Of a DNA stretch of 64,000 nt, positions 22,499-32,085 are shown one piece after another. The notes beneath the pieces were generated by a model. It saw only the letters and a program-made list of their open reading frames with translations, did no database searches and had not been told where the DNA came from. Positions within the stretch are counted from its first letter, which is position 1; each line of letters starts with the position of its first letter. The stretch comes from PGYR01 sp041675005 (GTDB lineage: Bacteria > Bacteroidota > Ignavibacteria > Kapaibacteriales > UBA2268). The position numbers were made by a program, and so were the translations under genes. The stretch lies in NCBI GenBank assembly GCA_041675005.1, contig JBAYUQ010000018.1, positions 1-64,000 of the forward strand, written 5' to 3'.

Positions 22499-22596
22499 AT
22501 TGGATAGACTATATATCTGATAGTGTACATGTAATGGATATATTAATACATGAAGCAGAAGCAGAGCTTGAAAGAAGAAAAAACGCAAAAAAGTAG
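22234..22596 (+). CDS. -1 frame extension of the tail chaperone (gpT-like part)
   Basis: Read after a -1 slip at 22228-22234, this adds 120 residues to the first 134 of the chaperone. The second half (F-I-R-T-V-C-A-R-L-G-Y-K-R-E-E-V-Y-S-M-N-W-I-D-Y) reads like a genuine helical T domain. The first 70 residues are less protein-like because the 0-frame is also coding there. An ATG at 22495, overlapping the 0-frame stop, could instead start a separate 33-aa gene. No start with SD supports independent translation of the longer frame. Confidence 0.5.
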   Translation, partial: KQMGRYLVRFQGSISRYSQITNDPSNGKHPRDDGKSDSKQRILQETAEGHNGAYTITLDAIISEHLSSGFIRTVCARLGYKREEVYSMNWIDYISDSVHVMDILIHEAEAELERRKNAKK

Positions 22597-22714
22597 CGAG
22601 TATATAAGTAAATTAAGACAAGTCCGAGACTTACTAAACAAGCTACCAGAGACGGAAAGTAACTTAAAAAGATTAATAAGAATTGAAAGAGTATTGAAAA
22701 ATGGCTACAAATAG
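22550..22714 (+). CDS. 54-aa basic coiled-coil small protein
   Basis: ATG 22550 opens a frame of 54 codons that fills the space between the chaperone extension and the next gene. It overlaps the first by 47 bases and the second by 14. The product is an uninterrupted amphipathic helix (S-S-E-Y-I-S-K-L-R-Q-V-R-D-L-L-N-K-L-P-E-T) with charge alternation, unlike random sequence. No SD is obvious, so translation would depend on the upstream gene. Possibly another chaperone fragment or tape-measure partner. Confidence 0.45.
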   Translation: MKQKQSLKEEKTQKSSEYISKLRQVRDLLNKLPETESNLKRLIRIERVLKNGYK

Positions 22715-23237
22715 AGAAAAAGCAATAAAGAGTTGGTTAGAAAATTGGAAGAATAAGAAGTATAGAGCAATGCTCGATTTCTCACAAATATCGTGGGTAA
22801 ATGCGGACTATATAGTAAAGGGTATTCCTCAAGATGTAGGATTGTATATCAAGAATCTGTACAAAAATACAGAGCTATTAGACTTCGAAATATTGACAAC
22901 TCACACTGTCAAATATAAGGGCAAAGATAAGGTAGAGAGTTTAGATGAAAAAATCATAATTGATTATACAGTAGCTTGTAAAATCTATTACAAAGGTCTC
23001 TCAATAGCAAAAGATGAAGTAAGATTAATTAGAATGATTCAAGAGACTAAGGACGGTAAAGGTACACCAACTAAAGGTAAATGGGGAGTGAATCCAATGT
23101 CAGCACTTAGAAAGGTTGACTATGATTTCACAAATATTAAGAAGAATACCAAGACCTTTGAAGAATTGGTTGTAAAAATGAGGTCTATCATAGATGATAT
23201 GGCAGACTTCAAGACAAAAGAAAATAGAACTAAATAA
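22701..23237 (+). CDS. phage protein between tail chaperone and tape measure, unknown
   Basis: The 178-aa basic protein begins MATNREKAIKSWLENWKNKK. The alternation of an N-terminal helix with W-N-x...Y and later long strands (K-I-I-I-D-Y-T-V-A-C-K-I-Y-Y) has an NTF2-like feel, but I cannot establish it. No signal or membrane segment. The chaperone-like gene upstream and the tape measure downstream suggest a tail-assembly role. A terminator separates it from the tape measure. Confidence 0.55.
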   Translation: MATNREKAIKSWLENWKNKKYRAMLDFSQISWVNADYIVKGIPQDVGLYIKNLYKNTELLDFEILTTHTVKYKGKDKVESLDEKIIIDYTVACKIYYKGLSIAKDEVRLIRMIQETKDGKGTPTKGKWGVNPMSALRKVDYDFTNIKKNTKTFEELVVKMRSIIDDMADFKTKENRTK

Positions 23238-23313
23238 GTAGAACGCACACGACACTCTACATTAGGAGTTCAGATAATTGATTCTGAAACAGTAGATTTT
23301 TAAAACAGTCACG

Positions 23314-23362
23314 AGGCGATTTGACATTCATAGAAATATGAGTGCCGAATCGCCTTTTTTTA
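23314..23362 (+). terminator. rho-independent terminator before the tape measure gene
   Basis: AGGCGATT (23314-23321) pairs perfectly with AATCGCCT (23348-23355), separated by 26 bases and followed by T7. The long loop and short stem suggest partial termination, so that tape-measure mRNA is less abundant than upstream tail mRNA. Confidence 0.65.
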
Positions 23363-23374
23363 TAGGTATAAGAA

Positions 23375-26300
23375 ATGGCAGAAAATGAAATAGGACTGAA
23401 GCTCAAGATTGATTTTGAAGCTGATCCCAGAAAACTCAATGTTATAATTAACGCACTCAAAAATTCACTAGGTCCGCTAGGTAAGGATATAAAACCTATT
23501 GATGGTGATAAGATTGCTGCCGAGTTAAATAAGATACAGGCTGAGACAGCAGAGACAGTGACTGGTCTTAATGCTGTAGATACTGCTTTAAAGAATACTG
23601 GTGGGTCAAATAATAACCTATTAAAAACTGCATTTACTTTTAATCAAATCCAACAATCTGTCGTTGGTCTGACATCGGCGATGAGTCCCTTTATAGATGA
23701 ATTTATCGAACTAGATAAAAACATCAAGAATATTGGGACTCTTGGTCGAAAAGATTTCGAAGAATTCTCAGCAATCTCATTAAAATTAGCAGCAGATATT
23801 CCCGGTACTGCTGCGGATATGGCAAACGGTATTTATCAAGCAATCTCTGCAGGTGCTCAAGGTACTGCTGAAGAAATAGGTAGGTTTGTTGAAGTCGCAG
23901 CCAAAGCAGGGGTAGCTGGGTTATCAGATACTACAACCGCAGTAAATGGTCTTACATCAGTATTGAATGCGTACGGACGTTCTTATGAAGATGCAAACGA
24001 AGTAGCTGATACATTTTTTGCAGGTATTAAATTAGGTAAGACTTCATTTGCTGAGATGAATAGTGCGTTGGCTTCCTTTGTACCATCAGCATCTGCAATG
24101 GAGGTGGGCTTTGACCAAGCAACGGCAGCGATAGCAAAACTATCTGCAATGGGAACTCCAACCGCTCAGGCGGGTACTCAGATGAATGCTGCATTTACAT
24201 TGTTAGCTAAAGGAACAACACCACTCAGAGACTCACTTAAAGTCGTTGGTACTGATTTAGATACACTTAGAGATAAATTAAAAGTCCCTGTTAAAGATGG
24301 AGGTGGACTTGTAAATGTATTCCGTGATATCAAAACTGCTGCCGATGCATCAGGAAAGCAACTAGCTGAATTAACTGGTTCTGTTGAAGCTGCGAAAATT
24401 ATTGAATCCCTTGCAGGTAGTAATGAAAAGTATCTTGAATCATTATTGGCTTATGATAACGTAACTGGCGAGATTGCAAACAATGCAGCTTCAGCTGCCT
24501 TTGATATTGCATCTACAAGTATCCAATCACAAGCGGATGGTTTCCAAGCAACTATATCAGGATTTGTTTCTGGTGCATTATCTTCACTTGATGAATCAAC
24601 AGTTGGTGCAATTGCAACATTTAATAAAATGGCACCAGCCTTATCAGGTGCAGGTGGGGCAGTTGTAGCATTAAAAAGTACATTCGGTGGATTACTTACA
24701 AATATGGGTGGTTTATCAGGTGCAAGTGCAGGTGTAAAAAACGCATTACTTAAATCTGTTATTCCATCTTTATATAGTACTCAAGCAGCATCCGTTGCAG
24801 CCAGTGGTGGTGTTAAAGCTATGTTCACTGCTTTAATGTTTGGGCCTCCACCAATTGGAGCGATAATAGCAGGAATAGTTGGACTTGGTACTGCTCTTTA
24901 CTTCATTGTTGATGCCTTACATGAATCAGCAGAAGAGAAACTAGCAGATGCAGAAGCAGACCAAGCTATGGCTCAAGCACAAACACAACTTGCAGAAGAA
25001 CAAGCTGCAGGTCAGCAAAAGAGAATAAATGCAATAGGTACTTTGGGGTCTGAATATGAAAGATTGCTAAAGGTTTACAAAGAAACTGGAGAAGGGGAGA
25101 ATCAATTACTTGCAGTACAAAATCAGTTAATCCAAGCATATCCAGGAGCGATTAGTGCAACTAACTCATTTGAACAGAACCTTGCTAACCTTCGTGATGA
25201 GCTTGAAAAAGATAAAGAGAAACTAGCAGAATATAATGAAGAGGTTAGAAATTCCAAGTTAGTTGAGGCACAATCAAATACAACAGTAGCAAAAGCTCAA
25301 TTAGATGTTGATGTAGAGAGTTTTACAGATACTTTAGATGATGGTCTAAATGACTTCTTCAATACTGGATATGAGATAAGAGGCAATAACAAGATTATTG
25401 AAGGCCTAAAAAATGACCTATTAAATGCTTCAAATGATACTGAATTATTGAAAGCAAAAGGTAAGATTCTTGAATTTGTAGGCACTTCTGATGATTTAAC
25501 GGCAGAGGAAAAGAACGCTGTAATTGAGAAAACTAACAAGGTAGTCGAGCAACAAAAAGTAGTTATCGAAGCTGGACAAGCTGAGATTGAACAAGTCTAT
25601 CAGAACAATCTTGATAGATTAAATGAACAATTTAAGAATCAAGGAATTGAGTTTAATGTATCAGACGATCAGATTAAACAGATAGCAGAGCAAGGCGGTA
25701 AATCCGTTGAAGAAGTAACGGCTGCCGTCCGAGCAATGGAAAAAGAAGCTCGTCAATCTAAAGTTGGTGAGTTGTTAGGTCAGTCAGCTTCAATACAAGG
25801 TGATGTGAAACAAATCACTAGACTTGATGAGCTTATAAAAGCATTCAATGAAGCTGAGACGGATGCTCAAAAAGCAGCTATTGGTGATGCAATTGAGAAG
25901 ATTGCACCCGATGCTATAAAAGCAACAGGAGCTGTTGAAGATGCAAACAATAATCTAAATACTACTTATAAGATACTGGGCGAGAATCTTGATGATATTA
26001 AGAAGAAACAAAGTGACCAATATGGGGGAGAGCTATTATCTAAGCAACGTGAATTTGTAAGTGTTATCGGAGAAGAAGGTGAGCAATACAAAAATAATAG
26101 GTCTCAATTAGATAAGCTAAAAGCTGAAATATCTGATAAGAAAAAGCTAGGTGTAGATACTTCCGAAGCTGAGGCACAGTTCAAAAAACTATCAGAGCAG
26201 AATAAGGCTTCTATTGGAGAAGTAGTCGAAGCAACAGCAAAATTAGCTTCACAGGGAGAGGTTTCTAACGAAGTATATGAAGAGCTTGGCGAGAAATTCG

Positions 26301-28726
26301 GGTTATCTGGTGAGGAAATGAAGAAAATGGTTGAATCTGCGAAAGGTTTGACTAGTGAGTTAGAAGATACTATAACTAGAATTGATAGTCTTGGTGCTGC
26401 CTTCAAAGGTGCTTTAGATGGTGCTAAAAAAGCACAGTCAGATGGTGTGTCCGCATTATCTGAATTGGAAAGACAAAGAAGAGAAGGAGAAATAAGTCAG
26501 ATAGAATATGAAACTCAACGCGCTGATATTGTTGCCAGAACTAAGACAAATATCAAAGAAGCTAAGAACCTTACTGCTGACCAACTTAAAGTAGAAAAAG
26601 AACTTGGTTTAGTTAAAGAAAAAGCCGCTAAAAAAGGGAAAGACTTATATACTCTAACTAAAGAAATATATGATTTAGAAGTAAAAGGCTTCGTTATTGG
26701 TAAAGATAAAGCAGATTTAGAAGCTGAGACTACTCGGATTAGAGAAGGTAGAGACAAGACAGTAGCTGATGAGATAGTGGCCGAAGAACGTGTTCTTGAT
26801 TTACTTGAAAAACAAAAACTTGCATTAAAAGAAAAGTTCAAAATCACTGAAGGTGATAATGGAGATATCGTTGTTGGGTTAGTAATTAAGGATGACCAAA
26901 AGGAAAAGGTTACTCAAGAATATGACAAATTACTTATTGATATCAACAAATCTGATAATAAGAAGTTCGAATTAGAAGCCAAAATCACAGTTAAAGAGGA
27001 ATCCCTTGTTCAACTACGATTAGATTTAAGAAAACAGGATTTAGAATACAACTTAAAAACAGCAATTGATGATGATTCTAAAATTATAGCTCTCGATAAA
27101 TTAAAAGAATTTTATCAAGGACAGCTAACAGCTACAGAAGAGCAAATCAAAGAAACTCAAAACAAACTAGATGCATTGAATGGCGAGAATCTAACTAATG
27201 CTCAACGATTAGAAAAAGTTGAATTAGAGTCTCATCTGGCAGATTTATCTAAGACTAGAATCTCCAATGAAGAATTAGTGAACTCTAAGATTAAGTCAGT
27301 TCTTGATATTAGACTAGCACAAATAGAGAAACATTATAGCGATCAAGAAAAGTTACTTGAAAAATCAATAGATGGAAATCAAGGATTACAATTAAAGTTA
27401 CTCGCGATTAATGATGCTGCCGCTCAGAATAGATATGATAAAGAATTGGAGTCTCAATTATCTCAAATTGACCGTGAAGAAGAGTTAAGAGGTATATCGT
27501 TATCATTAATTAAAGATAATGAGGAAGAGAAGACTAGACTAGCTGATTACTACAACCAACAAAGATTACAAAAAGAAGAAGAATATGCAGCTAAGAAACA
27601 AGCAATTTCAAACTTTCAACAGGGGTATGAGCTTGAATTAAAGAATAGTTTTGAAGTTCAGAAATTAGAATTAAAAAGACAAAAGTTAGAAGAAGAGATT
27701 GAACTTCAAGAAGCACTTAATCCGGGTGGTAAGGAACTAGCTGAATTACAAGAACAGCTAAATACTCTTACTGAAGATATTAATGCAAAAGCTGATGAGT
27801 TCGCAGTAGCTAAGGATATACTTGCACAAGGACTGTCAGACTCAATTTCAACTGGATTTGCAGGTGATACTGAGAAAATGAAAGAGGGATTCCAAGCTAC
27901 TATGCAGGTGTCAGCTGGACTCTTAAAAGCTAAAGCAGAATCAACTATATTAGCATTAGTATTAGGGGAAGGCGAGAAATTAGCTTCACTTGGTCTAGTG
28001 GGAGTGCTTTTACTTCCTATTATTAAAGGACTCATTTCTGGTGGTGTCAATAGATTACTTAACCCAGTATTGACACAATTAACATCGTTCTCAACTGGTG
28101 GTAGGGTAGATAGTCCAACTTTAGCATGGGTTGGGGATGCTTCGAATTCAAGACCAGGAGCAGATACTGAATGGATTTTAAGAGACGATCAAATACAGTT
28201 CTTACTCAATCAAGCGACATCTTCAATAGTCAATAGGTTAGTTCCGTCATTAGTTGGTATGAATGCTAGTCTGTATAATGCTGTTGGCAAGTTTACTAAT
28301 ATGATGATGGCTATAGGTCCTCGTATGGCAGCAAACAATATTAGTTTATACCAAGTGACTAACTATTTCCAAGAAAGAATGAAAGCGAATACTTATAGTA
28401 CTGATACTGTTGCTGATTCAGAGACAATAAAACAGCTACAAAAACAAGACTTCAAAATCAGACGGTTTGCAACTGGTCTTGGTGGCGGGGCAATAACTGA
28501 ACCTGAACTAATACTAGCTGGTGATACTAATATTCCAGAATATGTTATTAGACAAGACCAATTAAATTTGATTGCTAATAGTGTACCTAATAATGATAAA
28601 TTAGAAAAGAAACTCGATGAGGTTGTTCAAGCTGTAAAAGGAATACGCTTCATTATCGATAAAGAAACAATTGGACAGGCGGCAAACAAATATAATAATG
28701 AACGAAATGTAAATATCAAAGGGTAA
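23375..28726 (+). CDS. phage tail tape measure protein (TP901-like)
   Basis: A 1783-aa protein. An N-terminal TP901-type domain (about 85-330) contains T-F-N-Q-I-Q-Q-S-V-V-G-L-T-S-A-M-S-P and the Ala/Gly-rich helices L-A-A-D-I-P-G-T-A. A hydrophobic hairpin lies around residues 485-520, followed by very long Glu/Lys-rich coiled coils (about 520-1500). A second hydrophobic stretch (about 1525-1560) and a C-terminal domain end the protein. It sets tail length and is expelled before DNA entry; at about 1.5 angstrom per residue, the tail would be roughly 250-270 nm. It is the last phage gene before chromosomal DNA. Confidence 0.93.
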   Translation: MAENEIGLKLKIDFEADPRKLNVIINALKNSLGPLGKDIKPIDGDKIAAELNKIQAETAETVTGLNAVDTALKNTGGSNNNLLKTAFTFNQIQQSVVGLTSAMSPFIDEFIELDKNIKNIGTLGRKDFEEFSAISLKLAADIPGTAADMANGIYQAISAGAQGTAEEIGRFVEVAAKAGVAGLSDTTTAVNGLTSVLNAYGRSYEDANEVADTFFAGIKLGKTSFAEMNSALASFVPSASAMEVGFDQATAAIAKLSAMGTPTAQAGTQMNAAFTLLAKGTTPLRDSLKVVGTDLDTLRDKLKVPVKDGGGLVNVFRDIKTAADASGKQLAELTGSVEAAKIIESLAGSNEKYLESLLAYDNVTGEIANNAASAAFDIASTSIQSQADGFQATISGFVSGALSSLDESTVGAIATFNKMAPALSGAGGAVVALKSTFGGLLTNMGGLSGASAGVKNALLKSVIPSLYSTQAASVAASGGVKAMFTALMFGPPPIGAIIAGIVGLGTALYFIVDALHESAEEKLADAEADQAMAQAQTQLAEEQAAGQQKRINAIGTLGSEYERLLKVYKETGEGENQLLAVQNQLIQAYPGAISATNSFEQNLANLRDELEKDKEKLAEYNEEVRNSKLVEAQSNTTVAKAQLDVDVESFTDTLDDGLNDFFNTGYEIRGNNKIIEGLKNDLLNASNDTELLKAKGKILEFVGTSDDLTAEEKNAVIEKTNKVVEQQKVVIEAGQAEIEQVYQNNLDRLNEQFKNQGIEFNVSDDQIKQIAEQGGKSVEEVTAAVRAMEKEARQSKVGELLGQSASIQGDVKQITRLDELIKAFNEAETDAQKAAIGDAIEKIAPDAIKATGAVEDANNNLNTTYKILGENLDDIKKKQSDQYGGELLSKQREFVSVIGEEGEQYKNNRSQLDKLKAEISDKKKLGVDTSEAEAQFKKLSEQNKASIGEVVEATAKLASQGEVSNEVYEELGEKFGLSGEEMKKMVESAKGLTSELEDTITRIDSLGAAFKGALDGAKKAQSDGVSALSELERQRREGEISQIEYETQRADIVARTKTNIKEAKNLTADQLKVEKELGLVKEKAAKKGKDLYTLTKEIYDLEVKGFVIGKDKADLEAETTRIREGRDKTVADEIVAEERVLDLLEKQKLALKEKFKITEGDNGDIVVGLVIKDDQKEKVTQEYDKLLIDINKSDNKKFELEAKITVKEESLVQLRLDLRKQDLEYNLKTAIDDDSKIIALDKLKEFYQGQLTATEEQIKETQNKLDALNGENLTNAQRLEKVELESHLADLSKTRISNEELVNSKIKSVLDIRLAQIEKHYSDQEKLLEKSIDGNQGLQLKLLAINDAAAQNRYDKELESQLSQIDREEELRGISLSLIKDNEEEKTRLADYYNQQRLQKEEEYAAKKQAISNFQQGYELELKNSFEVQKLELKRQKLEEEIELQEALNPGGKELAELQEQLNTLTEDINAKADEFAVAKDILAQGLSDSISTGFAGDTEKMKEGFQATMQVSAGLLKAKAESTILALVLGEGEKLASLGLVGVLLLPIIKGLISGGVNRLLNPVLTQLTSFSTGGRVDSPTLAWVGDASNSRPGADTEWILRDDQIQFLLNQATSSIVNRLVPSLVGMNASLYNAVGKFTNMMMAIGPRMAANNISLYQVTNYFQERMKANTYSTDTVADSETIKQLQKQDFKIRRFATGLGGGAITEPELILAGDTNIPEYVIRQDQLNLIANSVPNNDKLEKKLDEVVQAVKGIRFIIDKETIGQAANKYNNERNVNIKG

Positions 28727-28735
28727 TATTCACAC

Positions 28736-28776
28736 TGGGTATTTACTGGGTAAAAATGGTAGTCATTATGGGTAAA
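28736..28776 (+). repeat. helically phased TGGGTA repeats at the phage right end
   Basis: TGGGTATT (28736), TGGGTAAA (28747) and TGGGTAAA (28769) are spaced 11 and 22 bases apart, with a weaker TGGTAG at 28757 near the missing position. They begin right after the last phage stop. In transposing Mu-like phages the transposase binds short repeats at each end, so these are candidates; a regulator's operator array is the other reading. Confidence 0.45.
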
Positions 28777-28900
28777 TAGATGTAATAAATGTGATTTTAG
28801 ATAACCCAAATAATCTGCTAAAAGCTATGATAATACTTAAAACAATAGAATAGTAAAAAATACATTGGAGTTCTGTAGGAGTCACAACAAAAAAGCAATT

Positions 28901-28935
28901 AAGCCAGTTAAATTTTATTTAACTGGCTTTTTTTA
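28901..28935 (+). terminator. rho-independent terminator at the end of the phage late operon
   Basis: AGCCAGTTAAA (28902-28912) pairs with TTTAACTGGCT (28918-28928), an 11-bp perfect stem, followed by a T-run. It is the strongest terminator in the window and closes the phage transcript before the chromosomal gene at 29009. The rest of this 282-bp gap holds the TGGGTA repeats and AT-rich sequence. No clear att core is seen. Confidence 0.85.
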
Positions 28936-29008
28936 TACCCCATTCACATTTTATTTACTCATTTTTCGTATATTTTGTTTTTAGCAACCATTAAAAAACG
29001 AAATTATT

Positions 29009-32000
29009 ATGAGAAAACTATCTATCCTTTTTATAATTATAATCTTATCTTCCACACAGCTGTTTTCCCAAACTTGGTTTAACGAAATATCAGACGAAGC
29101 TGGGCTAAAAGAAGCTAAGGGTTTTCGTGTGTGGTTAGCTGATGTAAATGGTGATGATTATCCTGATTTACTTTGGGGTGGAGATGTCGGGGCTTTATAT
29201 AATAATGTTTATCTGATGATGAATGTTCCTAATCCAGACCAGAATTCTAGTGTAAAGAGAATATTCAAAGATTTCACTACCGAATCTGGACTTCAAAAAA
29301 GTAGAATAGATACGAATATAAGTAGGACTGTAGATATAGCAGCATTAGCCGATTTAGATAATGATGGCGATTTGGATATAGTTACTAGTATCTACGGTCA
29401 TAGAGTACAGAACTATGTTAGCACTGGTGATAGAACAGAGGTAATGCTTAATGATGGAAATGGACATTTCACTTTAGTCGATAATCATGGGCTTGACAAT
29501 TTTAATTATGCTAGTAGCCTGGCTTTAGGTCAGACAAATACAACTGGTCTTTCATTTCTCGATTATGATTTGGATGGAATTATAGATTTATATGTAGGGA
29601 CTTGGTTCGCTCACTATGGTGAAGGGGCAGATGTCTATATGGGTAATTTCCTTTTCAAAGGTAAAGGCGATGGTACTTTCGAAAAAGGAATTCAATTGGG
29701 TGGAGCCGAACCACTTTATGGAACTAACGTCACTGATTGGAACAATGACGGATGGCCAGATATAATTAACTCACCTTATTGCCGTACTTCGGGACAATTT
29801 TTCAAAAATGTAAATGGACAGATGATTGAAGCATCTGCTGAAGCTGGTTATAATACTCAAAGATTAGGCGGTGACCACGGTCAAAACCTTTGTCAATGGG
29901 AAGCAAATACAGCTGATTTTGATAATGATGGTGATATGGATATACTAGAAGTAAAAGTTCACGGTGGGTATAATCCAGGTGAAGGTAGAACTACTATTTC
30001 AGTTAATTCTGGACAAGAAAATGGCTTCAAATATGATTGGGAACTGGATAGAATAAAAAGAGCAGCACCTATGGAATCGCATCTGGGCGACCAAGGAGGA
30101 ACATGGTTCGATTTTGATAATGATGGTCTGCAAGATATAGCTCTTGGCCAAAACTCTTATCCTACTGCTAATATATATGGTCAAGAGAGATTGTATTTAT
30201 TACGCCAAGGAGTAGATGGTTATTTCAATGAGATACTACCAAGTGTTACCAAAATGGATACTCTAAAAGAAGCTCACTCAATGGAGCCCGCTGATTTTGA
30301 TATGGATGGTGACCAAGATTTATTCCTTTCTAGAATCGTTCGTGAGACTATAATGGAAGACGGTGAATCTAAGAATATTACTTATAATACTATTGAATTA
30401 GTAGAAAATAAAAAAGCGGAAGAAAATAACTTCATTCAGATAAAGCTAGATAAAAACTCATCGATAAAGGGAGCAAATACTGCATATATAGGTTCTAAAG
30501 TATTTGTTTATGTTCATGGTGTTACTCAAAAGCAAGAAATACAATCTGGCTTAGGGCATTTTGCTGGTATGCAACCGTTCATTAAAACTTTTGGTTTAGG
30601 CAAAGAAACAGCTATTGATTCAATAGTTGTATATTACCCAAACAAAACAAAGAGCAGAGTTGTTATACTTGACCCACCGGTTAATACATTAGTTAAAATT
30701 GGTGATAAAATTGATTTTGTAGATATGCAAAACGAGGATCCAGTACTTCTAACAGCTGTTGGTTCTGGTACTGTTAATTTTGGAACAATAAACGTAGGCG
30801 AAACAGCAACTAAAAATCAAAAGCTATTGAATATTTCTAATAATTCGGGGCGTTCTATAACTATAACTGGAGCAACTCTAGATGATAATGAGATATTCTC
30901 AATTGATAACTCAGTTTTCCCAATAACGATTTGCTGTAAAGACTCAACTATTTCAATTCCGATAAAGTTCTCTCCTAAAGTTAGAACTAGTTATTCTGCA
31001 AAATTGACATTTAAAAATAATTCCGACAATGCTCCTGATTTTATCACTCATCTAGTGGGATTCGGTATAGAAGATAAGCCACTGATTGCACTTAGCACTA
31101 AAAACATTGTTTTTGAAGGTGTATGGATGGATAGTACAATAACTAAAGACTTTGTTATAAGTAACATAGGTGAGCTTGATTTATTTGTATCTTCATTGAA
31201 CCTAACTGGTGATACTGATGTACTTTCAATCCCTAATACTCCACCCTTCATTTTAGAGCCGAATCAATCTAAGAATGTAAGTGTCAAATTCTCACCAAAG
31301 CAAAAAGATAAATATACAGGTAAGATAACAATAGAATCTGATGCATTTAACAAAGATACGGTTACAACCATAGATATACTAGCCATTTGTGATGGACCAA
31401 ACTCAGAGATATCTACGGATGCTAAGTTTGTAATTGCTTTTGGGAATGTTCGTATAAATGAAACTAAAGATCAGACTTTAACCATCACTAATGCTGGTGA
31501 GGGAGAGTTAGTAGTTAATTCAATTGAAATAGATCCAGTTGGTACTTATTCTCATTCAGAAAAAGAATTTCCTATAAGAATAAAAGATAAAAAAGAAATA
31601 ACGCTGACATTCAGCCCAAAAACTGAGGAATTATTAACAGCACAATTGATAATAAAGAGTGATGCAGTAAATGACCCGAATTATGAAAAGAGAATGACTG
31701 GTACAGGTGTTACGTCATCTAGCGTAGATATGTGGGAAAATGGAAACAGAACTTATCATTTCAGTATTGCTCCTAACCCAATTAGAAATAGGGGACAGTT
31801 AGTTGTTGAATCTATGGATACAGAGAATGCTGGACAAATATCGGCTATCATGTATGATGCTACTGGTATGAAGTTATTACAATTATTCAGCCCAACTCAT
31901 ATAGCAAATAATACTTCTTTTGATATCGATGTAAACAATCTATCGTCAGGAACTTATTTTATAAGAATATTGTCGGAAAATGAAGCAGTAGTTACTTTAC

Positions 32001-32020
32001 CGATTATTATACAGAAATAA
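29009..32020 (+). CDS. secreted FG-GAP/ASPIC-UnbV protein with HYDIN-like domains and T9SS tail
   Basis: A 1003-aa protein with an N-terminal signal peptide (to about residue 20). Seven FG-GAP-type Ca-binding loops follow (e.g. D-V-N-G-D-D-Y-P-D, D-L-D-N-D-G-D-L-D, D-F-D-M-D-G-D-Q-D), and an ASPIC/UnbV-like domain at about 490-570 (G-S-K-V-F-V-Y...I-Q-S-G-L-G-H-F-A-G). Three or four ASH/HYDIN-type beta domains occupy about 590-900. A C-terminal sorting domain (I-A-P-N-P-I-R-N-R-G then S-S-G-T-Y-F-I-R-I) fits secretion by the T9SS. It would be cell-surface and adhesive or ligand-binding. The start has no SD (AT-rich leader AAATTATTATG). Confidence 0.85.
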   Translation: MRKLSILFIIIILSSTQLFSQTWFNEISDEAGLKEAKGFRVWLADVNGDDYPDLLWGGDVGALYNNVYLMMNVPNPDQNSSVKRIFKDFTTESGLQKSRIDTNISRTVDIAALADLDNDGDLDIVTSIYGHRVQNYVSTGDRTEVMLNDGNGHFTLVDNHGLDNFNYASSLALGQTNTTGLSFLDYDLDGIIDLYVGTWFAHYGEGADVYMGNFLFKGKGDGTFEKGIQLGGAEPLYGTNVTDWNNDGWPDIINSPYCRTSGQFFKNVNGQMIEASAEAGYNTQRLGGDHGQNLCQWEANTADFDNDGDMDILEVKVHGGYNPGEGRTTISVNSGQENGFKYDWELDRIKRAAPMESHLGDQGGTWFDFDNDGLQDIALGQNSYPTANIYGQERLYLLRQGVDGYFNEILPSVTKMDTLKEAHSMEPADFDMDGDQDLFLSRIVRETIMEDGESKNITYNTIELVENKKAEENNFIQIKLDKNSSIKGANTAYIGSKVFVYVHGVTQKQEIQSGLGHFAGMQPFIKTFGLGKETAIDSIVVYYPNKTKSRVVILDPPVNTLVKIGDKIDFVDMQNEDPVLLTAVGSGTVNFGTINVGETATKNQKLLNISNNSGRSITITGATLDDNEIFSIDNSVFPITICCKDSTISIPIKFSPKVRTSYSAKLTFKNNSDNAPDFITHLVGFGIEDKPLIALSTKNIVFEGVWMDSTITKDFVISNIGELDLFVSSLNLTGDTDVLSIPNTPPFILEPNQSKNVSVKFSPKQKDKYTGKITIESDAFNKDTVTTIDILAICDGPNSEISTDAKFVIAFGNVRINETKDQTLTITNAGEGELVVNSIEIDPVGTYSHSEKEFPIRIKDKKEITLTFSPKTEELLTAQLIIKSDAVNDPNYEKRMTGTGVTSSSVDMWENGNRTYHFSIAPNPIRNRGQLVVESMDTENAGQISAIMYDATGMKLLQLFSPTHIANNTSFDIDVNNLSSGTYFIRILSENEAVVTLPIIIQK

Positions 32021-32025
32021 AAAAA

Positions 32026-32068
32026 AGCAAAACCTTATTCGCTTTGGAGGGCTAATCTAGGTTTTGCT
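32026..32068. repeat. inverted repeat downstream of the FG-GAP gene
   Basis: AGCAAAACCT (32026-32035) and AGGTTTTGCT (32059-32068) are perfect 10-bp arms with a 23-bp loop. A-runs precede the left arm, so it resembles an intrinsic terminator read on the - strand, but no leftward gene ends here; it may simply end the FG-GAP transcript. Structural observation only. Confidence 0.5.
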
Positions 32069-32085
32069 CTGGGCTTAAAATGAAT

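Noticed and set aside
22240..22596. Independent gene from ATG 22240
   Set aside because: No SD, and the frame is entirely within the chaperone for 260 bases; a -1 frameshift extension is the better explanation.
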